Positions 34,823 to 42,597 of a DNA stretch of 64,000 nt are shown here, one piece after another; position 1 is the stretch's first letter, and each line of letters starts with the position of its first letter. The stretch comes from Chitinophagaceae bacterium (lineage in GTDB: Bacteria > Bacteroidota > Bacteroidia > Chitinophagales > Chitinophagaceae). The position numbers and the translations under genes are program-made. Where the stretch lies: NCBI GenBank assembly GCA_024103425.1, contig JAGFIS010000041.1:1-64000 (forward strand). The letters run 5' to 3'. Below the pieces are notes generated by a model. The model made no database searches, was not told where the DNA came from, and saw nothing but the letters and a program-made list of their open reading frames with translations.

Positions 34823-36316
34823 TCAGGAATAGTTAGCTATCCTGTGGATAGCGCTGCCGATGAAATCGGGAATATCACCTGCCGTCATGCTTTCTTCAGA
34901 ATACATGTGCGCAGCAATGTCACCTGCCATGCCGTGCAGGTAAACACCAAAGATTGCTGCATCTTTGGGAGGATAACCTCTGGCTAGCAGGGCCGTCAAC
35001 ATACCTGTGAGCACATCGCCGCTTCCTCCTGTAGCCATACCCGAGTTTCCGGAAGAATTAAAGTGCCCTGTTCCTTCGGGTGTGGCAATAAAAGTGTACC
35101 TGCCTTTTAGTACTATGAAGATTTGGAGTTCCTTTGCCTTTTGCACTGCAAGCCTTCGTTGGTCGAAGTTGTTTTTTGTTTTTCCGAATAGCCTGTCAAA
35201 TTCTCCCGGATGGGGAGTGAGTATACTGTTAGCCGGGATGAGTTTCAACAGTTCCAGGTGCTGACTGATAACATTCAGGGCATCTGCATCAATTACCACA
35301 GGCCTTTTTTGTTGTAAGAATACTTTCTTCAAAAGTTCTTTGTATTCATCCAGATTACCGATACCGGGCCCGATACCTACTACATCATATTTTTCAACAT
35401 CGATGTCACCGGACAGGGTATATTTTCCCGACACTCTGCACATCGCCTCAGGAACAGATGTTTGCATGATGATATAACCTTCTTCGGGGATAATACAGGT
35501 AAGTTTTCCGACACCGCTTTTCAGGCATCCCCGTGCAGAAAGTACTGAGGCTCCCATCATTCCATAACTTCCTGTAATAAGGGCTGCATGGCCGAAATTT
35601 CCCTTGTGTGCAAAACGGCCGCCGGGGCGGTACAATTCTCTTGCATCGTAGAGTTGAGTCAGGTAACATCCGGAAAGTTCTTCTTTCTCGAATTCCGGAA
35701 GCAGGCCAATATCAATTAGTGTTACGAGTCCGAAATAAACCTCATTCTCAGGCATCAACAACCCAAGTTTCATCGTCTGAAAGGTGAGCGTTTCATTTGC
35801 CTTGATGATGGTATTACCGATCGAACTTTTATCGACATACATTCCTGACGGCAGGTCGATACTCACAACGTAACTGCCCGAGTTATTGATTTGTTCAACG
35901 GCTTTTTGATATGCTCCTGAAAGTGGTTTATTGATTCCGTTTCCGAATAGTGCATCGATAATGATTTTTGCGGTCAGGTCGGGTTTGTTTTCAGGATCAT
36001 AGTATTCGACCCCCGATATAGCCAGCCATCGTTTCAGGTTAGTGTTATAGTCTGCACTGCCTTTTCCTTTGGTGAAGAGGATTACCTTAGAGAGTAACCC
36101 TCTTTGCTCCCAGAGAATGCGGGCTATTGCAAGTCCGTCGCCGCCATTATTACCCGGACCGCAGAAGATGACAATCTCCTCTCCTGAGTAAATACTCAGA
36201 ATTTGCTCTGCACATTTACTTGCAGCACGCTCCATCAACTGAATGCTTTCAATAGGTTCGTTAGAAATTGTAAACTGGTCCCACTTGTGTATCTGTTCTG
36301 AAGAGAAGATTTTCAT
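34823..36316 (-). CDS. nnr: bifunctional NAD(P)HX epimerase/ADP-dependent dehydratase
   Basis: The product (497 residues from ATG 36316) fuses the YjeF_N epimerase domain (about 1-210, FCGPGNNGGDGLAIARIL) and the carbohydrate-kinase-like dehydratase (about 225-497, ILTPHPGEFDRLFG and GSGDVLTGMLTALLARG). Together they repair hydrated NADH/NADPH. The upstream in-frame start at 36334 would prepend MYYLQP; MKIFSSEQIHKWD is the normal family N-terminus. The gene is single in its unit. Confidence 0.95.
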   Translation of the reverse strand: MKIFSSEQIHKWDQFTISNEPIESIQLMERAASKCAEQILSIYSGEEIVIFCGPGNNGGDGLAIARILWEQRGLLSKVILFTKGKGSADYNTNLKRWLAISGVEYYDPENKPDLTAKIIIDALFGNGINKPLSGAYQKAVEQINNSGSYVVSIDLPSGMYVDKSSIGNTIIKANETLTFQTMKLGLLMPENEVYFGLVTLIDIGLLPEFEKEELSGCYLTQLYDARELYRPGGRFAHKGNFGHAALITGSYGMMGASVLSARGCLKSGVGKLTCIIPEEGYIIMQTSVPEAMCRVSGKYTLSGDIDVEKYDVVGIGPGIGNLDEYKELLKKVFLQQKRPVVIDADALNVISQHLELLKLIPANSILTPHPGEFDRLFGKTKNNFDQRRLAVQKAKELQIFIVLKGRYTFIATPEGTGHFNSSGNSGMATGGSGDVLTGMLTALLARGYPPKDAAIFGVYLHGMAGDIAAHMYSEESMTAGDIPDFIGSAIHRIANYS

Positions 36317-36372
36317 AGGTTGAAGGTAATACAAGAATAAATATCTCGAGTCTCAAAGTAACATAAAAGAAA

Positions 36373-36423
36373 AACCGGATACACTTTGGACTGGTGCAAG
36401 AGACGTGGGAATAGTATCCGGTT
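36373..36423 (-). terminator. possible terminator of the small minus-strand ORF
   Basis: AACCGGATAC (36373-36382) and GTATCCGGTT (36414-36423) form a perfect ten-base stem with a 31-base loop. On the minus strand it is followed by TTTTTCTTTTATG. It lies 20 bases after the small ORF stop and before nnr. The loop is long for a terminator. Confidence 0.5.
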
Positions 36424-36442
36424 AGAACACAAGAAGGGTAAG

Positions 36443-36634
36443 CTATTTTTCGCCCCGTACACCGATGCAATCAAATACAAAACTGCTGCCGCTATCGAAG
36501 TCTATGAAACTACCGTCTTCATCCTCCCATTGAATGGAAGATGTATAGCCATCTCGGTTTTGTGTTTTTACGGTAACTGTGGCTTTGTAGAAGGGAATCC
36601 ATTCATTATCTGAATCTCCCCAGATGCAATGCAT
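36443..36634 (-). CDS. small unidentified protein (63 residues)
   Basis: I do not recognise the product. It starts MHCIWGDSDNEWIP and is acidic, with an alternating KATVTVKTQNRDGYTSSIQW stretch that suggests beta strands, then FVFDCIGVRGEK. A longer form from ATG 36691 is possible. A hairpin with a T run follows it, which favours a real gene. Its ATG (36632-36634) overlaps the divergent ORF that starts at 36624, so the two begin within 11 bases of each other. GY-x4-6-W and a late Cys are shared by both products. Confidence 0.4.
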   Translation of the reverse strand: MHCIWGDSDNEWIPFYKATVTVKTQNRDGYTSSIQWEDEDGSFIDFDSGSSFVFDCIGVRGEK

Positions 36635-36845
36635 TATCAGCCCACTTCCTATTCCCGACGATCCCGGAGTAGGTACTATAAACAGATACATCGGTTACGA
36701 TGAAGATGGAAATTCTGAAGAGTTTTTGCAAGAGATACTTAGTGAAAAGAAAATTCATAAAAGTGGCTATGCCTCTAAGATGAAGTGGGTAAGCGCTAAC
36801 GGAGAACCAACAGATGAGTACTCATTTCAATGCAATTATAAGTAA
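36624..36845 (+). CDS. small unidentified protein (73 residues), divergent partner
   Basis: Not recognised. The sequence has an unusual N-terminus (MQCIISPLPIPDDPGVG) and then YDEDGNSEEFLQEILSEKK, SGYASKMKW and YSFQCNYK. The second half aligns loosely with the minus-strand ORF at 36443-36634 (GY, S, W, F-x-C in the same order and spacing). No promoter is visible because upstream sequence belongs to the other ORF. It may be a decayed or miscalled gene. Confidence 0.35.
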   Translation: MQCIISPLPIPDDPGVGTINRYIGYDEDGNSEEFLQEILSEKKIHKSGYASKMKWVSANGEPTDEYSFQCNYK

Positions 36846-36997
36846 GCTTTTAATGCCTTAATGCGATTTCTAAAAAATAAGTTTGGGAGATGAGATAATA
36901 TCGGGATTAATATGAAATAACAGAGTATCTGATGCTTCAATTGAATCCATAAACTCATAAATAAATAAACAGATAAAACGGTCAACGTTATTCAGGC

Positions 36998-37046
36998 ATG
37001 AACAATGAACAACTCATCACTCATAATTCATAATTCATAATTCTCT
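36998..37046. repeat. tandem heptamer array (ATTCATA-type), 7 units
   Basis: Seven 7-base units: ATGAACA, ATGAACA, ACTCATC, ACTCATA, ATTCATA, ATTCATA, ATTCTCT. The last unit ends exactly at the base before the stop codon (37047-37049) of the response regulator gene. Octamer-like AAATAAAC AGATAAAAC sequence precedes it at about 36963-36979. Confidence 0.8.
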
Positions 37047-37724
37047 TCACATCCAATTATTCTTGTGCGCCAGAGAAATCACCTGGGCTTTGGAGTTGAC
37101 GTGTAATTTCTCATAGATATTGGCGATGTGTTTGCGCACGGTGAGGACACTGAGGTCGAGAGCTGCAGCAATGCGTTTGGCATCCCATCCGCTGACAAGA
37201 TGTTGCAAAATCTCCTTCTCTCTTTCGGTAATGGATGCAGGCAAGGCACCGGGTTTTTGTTCTGATTGTACGTTAGCACGGCTGAGGAGCTGCAAGGCTT
37301 TTCTGGCAATACCGGGACTCATCGGTGCTCCCTGATATTCCAGAACATTAAGGATTGATTCCTCTAAAACTGCCGAACTTTCATGCTTTAGCAAATAACC
37401 TGAAGCCCCCGCTTTAATGGCATCAAAGATTTTTTCATCATCATCAAATATGGTAAGAACAATGAAATGGATATGAGGGTAAAGACTCTTGGCGATGGAG
37501 ATTGTTTGTATCCCGTCCATTTCGGGCATTTCGATATCCATGAAAATAACCTGCGGATGCAAATGGAGTGGGAGCCCCTTCAATTCTTCCAGACACTCAT
37601 TACCATTAGTGGCGATGAAGCTGAGTGAGTAATTTTTCAGCTGCTCAATTTTCTGCAAGAAAGTCTTTCGGTTAACAGCATTGTCTTCTGCCAGAGCTAT
37701 TTTTATTGGTGATTGATTTTCCAT
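37047..37724 (-). CDS. NarL/LuxR-family response regulator
   Basis: The 225-residue protein has a receiver domain with phosphoacceptor Asp63 (VIFMDIEMPEMDG) and a C-terminal LuxR-type helix-turn-helix: ITEREKEILQHLVSGWDAK, then LSVLTVRKHIANIYEKLHVN. It lies 31 bases after the sensor kinase gene and forms a two-component pair with it. Targets are unknown; direct repeats upstream of the kinase gene are candidate operators. Confidence 0.94.
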   Translation of the reverse strand: MENQSPIKIALAEDNAVNRKTFLQKIEQLKNYSLSFIATNGNECLEELKGLPLHLHPQVIFMDIEMPEMDGIQTISIAKSLYPHIHFIVLTIFDDDEKIFDAIKAGASGYLLKHESSAVLEESILNVLEYQGAPMSPGIARKALQLLSRANVQSEQKPGALPASITEREKEILQHLVSGWDAKRIAAALDLSVLTVRKHIANIYEKLHVNSKAQVISLAHKNNWM

Positions 37725-37755
37725 TGCAATTGGTTTTATGGTGAATCAATGACGT

Positions 37756-39690
37756 TTATTCTTCTTTAAAGAGTGGGGTGATCTCCACTTTGGTTCCTTT
37801 ATCTGTTTCTGTGAGCCAGCTTATTTTACATCCTGCCTCCTTTGCCCTTTCTCTCATATTGAACAAGCCGTTGCCTCTTTTATTTTCAGGATCCATTCCA
37901 ATACCATCGTCAGCAATACTCAGTTTGCAAACTTTATCGTCACTTTGAACTGAGACTAATACTTCGTGGCCCTTGCTGTGCTTGAGGGCATTGTTAATGG
38001 CCTCTTGCGTGATCCTGTACAAATGGAACGCATGTGCCTGGCTGAGGGTAATATCGTTTTCGATCTTCTCCGAGACATTGATGGCAATATCCGGATAGCT
38101 GGGTTGCAGTTTATGAATGAAGGATTTGATGCGATCGCTTACCGCAGTCAGTGGCATGGCATCTTTCTTTAGCGCCCAGATGGTATCGTTTAACTGGGAG
38201 ACCATTTCACGCGAATTATTTCTTAGTTGTTCCACCGCATTTTCGTTCTCGGGGGTAGGTTGAATCGTATCGAGATTCGAGAGTATGGAAGCAGCAAAGG
38301 CGCCCAGATTGTCGTGCAAGTCGGCCGCAATTCTTTTACGCTCCTTTTCCTCGGCCCTGGCAACAGACTGTTCACGTTCGAGTTTTTCTCTTTTTTTATG
38401 ACCGTTAAACCAAACGATTAAAGTGATAAAGAGAAATAACACTGATGAAATCAAAATGTAAAACAAGGTGTTGTTGCGTGAAAGTTTCAGTTTTTGTTGA
38501 ATGATTGTATTTTCTTTTTTCTGTACTTCGTATTCGGTCTGCAACTCGGCAATAATTTTTTCGGAGTTGTACTTATCGAAAGAATCTTTTTGTTGGATAA
38601 TGTGTTCTAAGGTTGAAACATACCCGTTCAGGTCGCCTTTCCTTTTGTAGAGATCGGCCAGTTCGTTATAATATAGCAATTGTGCATTGAAGTTATTAGC
38701 CAAAGATCCTCCGGGTATTCCGTATAAGGTATCATAAATGTTTCCCGTAGCTAAAACAGTCTTTGTGAAGGCGATGGCTTTGTCTATTTGCCCGGTCTGC
38801 CTGTAAAAGTCTATAAGACTGAGATTATCGTCAATAGACACCGAACTATCGCCGCTAGATCTTCTGACTTTCATTAACTCGTTGAGTGATTGCTCGGCTT
38901 CCGCAATCTTGTTGGCTTTCAGCAGAATGTCAGACTTTCTCTGCAATGCTATTCCTAGGTTGTATAAGTTCTCGGTTTCCTTAAACAAACCAATTCCTTT
39001 ATTAATGAAGTAAATTGCCGAATCCTGATTTTTGAGTTGAGAATAACCGTCAGCCATGTTTACAAAGACTGCTGCCTTTACATCATTGTATTTCCGGTTG
39101 TCGCCAATTAGTTTATTGGCTTGACTGAGCCAGTTCATAGCTTCGTGCGGATCATTTCTGGCCAGGGCAATGGAGCCAATGGTGTTCATATTTTCGGTCA
39201 ACACAAGTGTGTCCTTCCATTGTTCTGCTTCGCGGATAATCTGATAGAATAATTCAAGAGCCTCCTGGTTACGGGATTTAGTCGCATATCCCATAGCCCG
39301 TAGCCGTTGCCCTTTAAAATAAACTTTCCGTTCGTCAGGGTTGTTGGGACTATTAGATTTTACCACCGGATGCGTTATTGCCAGCAGGCTGTCTAACCAG
39401 CCGTAACGCAGATAATCTGAAGCTACCGCCAGGTCAGACAGGTCGCGCAGGTGTTTGTTGTTTGTTTTATAGGCCAGATCGCGAGCGTAATAGGCGTAAT
39501 AATCGAGAGTATCTCGTGGGATGGCTTTGAAATCTTCACAGAGTGCAAGGACGGCTTTCAGTTTTTCCTGATTGGTTTTGGCTTTATAAACATTGGCTAA
39601 TAAGCTGTCAACAAGCTTAGTCTGGCTCTGTACCCGAAATGAAGTGCAACTGACAAAAAAGAATAATATGATTGTTCCGACCTGTTTCAT
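37756..39690 (-). CDS. TPR-containing sensor histidine kinase
   Basis: The 644-residue kinase has a signal peptide or first helix (1-22), a periplasmic tetratricopeptide-repeat region (about 30-385), a transmembrane helix near 400-420 (FYILISSVLFLFITLIVWF) and a short coiled coil. Then follow a HisKA_3 domain with phospho-His in AADLHDNLGAFAASI and an HATPase_c domain (EAINNALKHSKGH, IADDGIGMDP, GNGLFNMRERA). This domain set fits NarX/DegS-type kinases paired with NarL-type regulators, here the next gene. The signal is unknown. Confidence 0.93.
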   Translation of the reverse strand: MKQVGTIILFFFVSCTSFRVQSQTKLVDSLLANVYKAKTNQEKLKAVLALCEDFKAIPRDTLDYYAYYARDLAYKTNNKHLRDLSDLAVASDYLRYGWLDSLLAITHPVVKSNSPNNPDERKVYFKGQRLRAMGYATKSRNQEALELFYQIIREAEQWKDTLVLTENMNTIGSIALARNDPHEAMNWLSQANKLIGDNRKYNDVKAAVFVNMADGYSQLKNQDSAIYFINKGIGLFKETENLYNLGIALQRKSDILLKANKIAEAEQSLNELMKVRRSSGDSSVSIDDNLSLIDFYRQTGQIDKAIAFTKTVLATGNIYDTLYGIPGGSLANNFNAQLLYYNELADLYKRKGDLNGYVSTLEHIIQQKDSFDKYNSEKIIAELQTEYEVQKKENTIIQQKLKLSRNNTLFYILISSVLFLFITLIVWFNGHKKREKLEREQSVARAEEKERKRIAADLHDNLGAFAASILSNLDTIQPTPENENAVEQLRNNSREMVSQLNDTIWALKKDAMPLTAVSDRIKSFIHKLQPSYPDIAINVSEKIENDITLSQAHAFHLYRITQEAINNALKHSKGHEVLVSVQSDDKVCKLSIADDGIGMDPENKRGNGLFNMRERAKEAGCKISWLTETDKGTKVEITPLFKEE

Positions 39691-39749
39691 ATAAAACTAT
39701 GAAAAGTCAGATTTAAAATTATGAAATACGAGGCATTAATTATAGCACC

Positions 39750-39803
39750 TACTACAAATTGAGTATTCCTCCGGATACATGCTCTGATGAAATACTACAA
39801 ATT
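39750..39803. promoter_or_regulatory. pair of TACTACAAATT direct repeats before the kinase gene
   Basis: TACTACAAATT occurs at 39750-39760 and at 39793-39803, 43 bases apart, or about four helical turns. They lie 60-115 bases upstream of the sensor kinase start. On the minus strand each reads AATTTGTAGTA. They are candidate binding sites for a regulator, possibly the NarL-type protein of the same operon. Confidence 0.4.
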
Positions 39804-39918
39804 ATGTATTTCCTATACTGAAAACGTACTTCAGTTTTACGGAGGAAGAGTACGAAACAGTTTCAATAACAAGATGAGTAATAAGTAAAAGAAGTCGTGT
39901 TTTTCCTGTGGGCTTTCA

Positions 39919-39946
39919 GGGTGTCACCTCCGGTGATGCCCTTTTT
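39919..39946 (+). terminator. orphan plus-strand terminator hairpin
   Basis: GGGTGTCACC (39919-39928) pairs with GGTGATGCCC (39932-39941) with two G-U pairs and a three-base loop, followed by five T. No plus-strand gene ends before it; the nearest gene to the left (the sensor kinase) runs the other way. It could end a small RNA. Confidence 0.5.
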
Positions 39947-39997
39947 AATTACATAATTATTGCAGAACTAACTTCCCCAACAAATGAATAGAAAAAC

Positions 39998-40045
39998 AAA
40001 TAAACGGCTAAACAAATAAACAGATAAGCGAATAAGCCTAAAAAC
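39998..40045. repeat. tandem octamer array (NNATAAAC-type), 6 units
   Basis: Six 8-base units: AAATAAAC, GGCTAAAC, AAATAAAC, AGATAAGC, GAATAAGC, CTAAAAAC. It ends five bases before the stop codon (40051-40053) of the DinB gene. Same unit as the array at 27503-27550 read on the other strand. Confidence 0.75.
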
Positions 40046-40050
40046 GTTCA

Positions 40051-40578
40051 TCACCCTTGCTCTACAACTACATCAAAATATCTTTCCCTGATGATATTGA
40101 TGTGATGCATCTCGTGACCGACAATTACGAAGAGCATCGGCAATACACCGATTTTGTACTCACTGACCTGCCCGATACGGTCGTAATCCTTTTCGGCGAT
40201 ACTTTTTACAAAAGCAGTGGTTGAGGCTCGCAATGCAGCAAACTCATCTACCAGGCTCTTCCAGGAACGCTTATCGGCTTCTCCCATCTTAGCGTACTGA
40301 ACTTCATCAAAAGAGGGAAGTGTGTTTTTTTCGCCACGTGCGATAGCAAGAGCACGGTAGGTAAAGATCCTTTCAGCGTCCATGACGTGCTGAAGGATTT
40401 CTTTGATACTCCATTTACCGTCTGCATAACGATAGGTGGATTGCTCTTCTGTGAGTGAGTGGTAAAATTTAATTGATTTAGGAGATTGCTCTTCTATGAT
40501 TTTCACAATGTCATTGCCTGATACCAGTTTCAGGTAATTATTGAAATAGGCCGGATAAGTAGCCGGATCTGGTCTCAT
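40051..40578 (-). CDS. DinB-family protein
   Basis: The product (175 residues from ATG 40578) is a DinB/YfiT-type four-helix bundle with the metal-site histidines in SIKEILQHVMDAERIF and GHEMHHINIIRERYF. The family includes thiol transferases that use bacillithiol or similar thiols, which is of interest because bshC is present; no function is assigned here. An in-frame GTG at 40599 would add seven residues; a -7-like TATTTTG just upstream favours ATG 40578. Confidence 0.85.
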   Translation of the reverse strand: MRPDPATYPAYFNNYLKLVSGNDIVKIIEEQSPKSIKFYHSLTEEQSTYRYADGKWSIKEILQHVMDAERIFTYRALAIARGEKNTLPSFDEVQYAKMGEADKRSWKSLVDEFAALRASTTAFVKSIAEKDYDRIGQVSEYKIGVLPMLFVIVGHEMHHINIIRERYFDVVVEQG

Positions 40579-40682
40579 TGCGTTTTGTTTTAGATACACA
40601 AAATAAGAGAAACTCCTTATTAAACTTGTTAATAAATATCTAATACGAAAACATTAGTAGGTCTGCAAACAGGGTGGGAATA

Positions 40683-40732
40683 AAAAAGAGGAAAGGAATC
40701 TTTTCAGATGTTACCTTTCCTCATTGTTTTTT
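40683..40732 (-). terminator. terminator after the S8 peptidase gene
   Basis: GAGGAAAGG (40688-40696) and CCTTTCCTC (40714-40722) form a nine-base stem. T runs occur on both sides (minus strand CTTTTTTATTCC, plus strand ATTGTTTTTTC), so it could work in both directions. Confidence 0.75.
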
Positions 40733-40759
40733 CAGCGGTTACTTCATTAAAGGAGGTTA

Positions 40760-42412
40760 TTATTTTCCTTTTCTTTTGCCTTTTATAGTCATGGCCAGTT
40801 TCACTGCATTGTATGCATTCACTTCGCCTCCTGTCTTAGAAATATCAGAGAGTTTTACCATTACCGGATTATCTCCTTGAGTCCCCGGCAGAATGACATC
40901 TTCTGTGATTGGAGTAACTGATTTTTCAATAACGTATTTCAACTGTTCTGCGCTCAGTTTTGGGAAATACTCAAGCAGTAAAGCTGCAATCCCTGATACC
41001 ACCGGAGCCGCCATGCTTGTACCGCTCATCTTACCATACACGTTTCCGCCCGGCAGGGTAGAGTAGATATTCACACCGGGAGCGAATACATCCACAGAGT
41101 TCTTTCCATAGTTACTAAATTTGGCTGTGAACCCACCGTTGGTAGGATCGCCGTTAGCACCCACGGTGATGAAGTTTTTGGCTTCGCCACTACCGTCTGC
41201 AAAGACAGGATTCGGAAAGTTAAAACTTGAGTCCAGATTCTTGGAAGAGTTACCTGCCGCATGTACCAGCAGTACGTCGTGTTCTGCTGCATACTTTACT
41301 GCATCATCTACCCAACTTTTCTGGGGTGAGAAGCTTTTTCCGAAACTCATACTGATGATTTTGGCACCATTGTCCACAGCATATCGGATGGCAAGGGCGA
41401 TATCCTTGTCGTGCTCATCCCCGTCGGGTACAGCGCGCAGCATCATAACCCTTACGTTATCTGCTATGCCGTCCATTCCGATACCGTTGTTTCTTACTGC
41501 ACCTATAATGCCCGAGCAGTGTGTACCGTGCGAAGGGGTACCGGCCATCACATCCGAGTTGCCATAATACCTATCGTTGATATCATCGTAGTTGTCGCCC
41601 ACGATTTCTCCTCTGTAATCTTCCGGAGGTGTACTGGCAGCTTCTGCCTTCTTAACTTCGCCACGAATCGAGCCCAGGATATCTTCGTTGGTAATATCAT
41701 CACTGTTGTTCAGCCTCTGGATCTGTCTGTAGATTTGAACGGCAGCTTTATCTTCACTACCTTCGGGAATGTATTCCTGCAGGTCGTGGCCATTGAATTT
41801 TTCTTTTCCAAGCCTGCGTGCAATAACACTGTCCCCCGCTTCGAGAACACCTAAAACTCTTTTTGTAATTTGTGTTTCAAAAGCATCAACATCATCCACA
41901 ACTTCTTTCTTAGCTCTTAAATATTCTGAAGCAATAAACTTGTCTGTACCGGTCAGTTGAGTTGTGTCAGGATCGCCACCGGAGTACTTGTCTTTCAATT
42001 TCCAGTAAACCCGTGCTGCTTCGTAAGAATCGGTTTTCACATTACGACCGTCTTTTCCTCCAAGAAAATTCCATCCGTAATAATCGTCGTTGTATCCGTT
42101 CTTGTCGTCGTCTTTTCCGTTGCCGGGAATTTCTTTTGTATTCTTCCAAAGAACAGGTTTCAGGTCTTCATGCAGCGTGTCTATTCCACTGTCTATAACA
42201 GCCACGAGTACCTGTTGGCTTTTTTTTCCTTTCAGCAATTCGTATGCCTTGTCAAGGCTGATTCCGTAATAACCTGTACCCTCGCGATCAAGCAGGTGCC
42301 AGTTATCCGGAGTTACCTTTTCAGGCAGTTTGGCAGAGTCTTGTTCTTGTGCAAAGAGCGATCCGGCAGGAATAAGCAGTAACAGGATAATTTTAAAAAT
42401 AATCTTCTTCAT
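40760..42412 (-). CDS. exported subtilisin-like S8 serine peptidase
   Basis: The product (550 residues from ATG 42412) has a signal peptide (KKIIFKIILLLLIPAGSLFAQ) and the S8 triad: Asp in VAVIDSGID, His in SHGTHCSGIIG, Ser in SGTSMAAPVVSG, with the oxyanion Asn in HAAGNSS. About 190 residues, including an acidic Asp/Asn-rich loop, separate Asp from His, a large insertion compared with subtilisin. There is no C-terminal sorting domain. The nine-residue extension from 42439 lacks signal character and is omitted. It is probably periplasmic or surface-exposed. Confidence 0.93.
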   Translation of the reverse strand: MKKIIFKIILLLLIPAGSLFAQEQDSAKLPEKVTPDNWHLLDREGTGYYGISLDKAYELLKGKKSQQVLVAVIDSGIDTLHEDLKPVLWKNTKEIPGNGKDDDKNGYNDDYYGWNFLGGKDGRNVKTDSYEAARVYWKLKDKYSGGDPDTTQLTGTDKFIASEYLRAKKEVVDDVDAFETQITKRVLGVLEAGDSVIARRLGKEKFNGHDLQEYIPEGSEDKAAVQIYRQIQRLNNSDDITNEDILGSIRGEVKKAEAASTPPEDYRGEIVGDNYDDINDRYYGNSDVMAGTPSHGTHCSGIIGAVRNNGIGMDGIADNVRVMMLRAVPDGDEHDKDIALAIRYAVDNGAKIISMSFGKSFSPQKSWVDDAVKYAAEHDVLLVHAAGNSSKNLDSSFNFPNPVFADGSGEAKNFITVGANGDPTNGGFTAKFSNYGKNSVDVFAPGVNIYSTLPGGNVYGKMSGTSMAAPVVSGIAALLLEYFPKLSAEQLKYVIEKSVTPITEDVILPGTQGDNPVMVKLSDISKTGGEVNAYNAVKLAMTIKGKRKGK

Positions 42413-42545
42413 TAAAGTGTGCGATTTTAAGAGGTACAAATATTTTACTTTATTTCCATTTTTTCTCGAGGGCTTTATATTATTATCATTATTTTATGTA
42501 AAACTTATTTATTTAATCTATGGTCCGTCAGGATATGTTTGTAAA

Positions 42546-42580
42546 GAAAAAAGGCCGTTTTGAAGTACGGCCTTTTGCGA
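42546..42580 (-). terminator. terminator after the S10 peptidase gene
   Basis: AAAGGCCGT (42550-42558) and ACGGCCTTT (42567-42575) form a nine-base stem, followed on the minus strand by TTTCTTTAC. It sits 23 bases after the stop codon. Confidence 0.85.
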
Positions 42581-42597
42581 ATTGATATTTTATAACT

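Larger units (their letters stand above)
39691..39997. other. intergenic region upstream of the two-component operon
   Basis: No ORF is supported. It holds two direct repeats (39750-39760 and 39793-39803) and a plus-strand terminator-like hairpin (39919-39946) that has no plus-strand gene before it. Confidence 0.5.
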
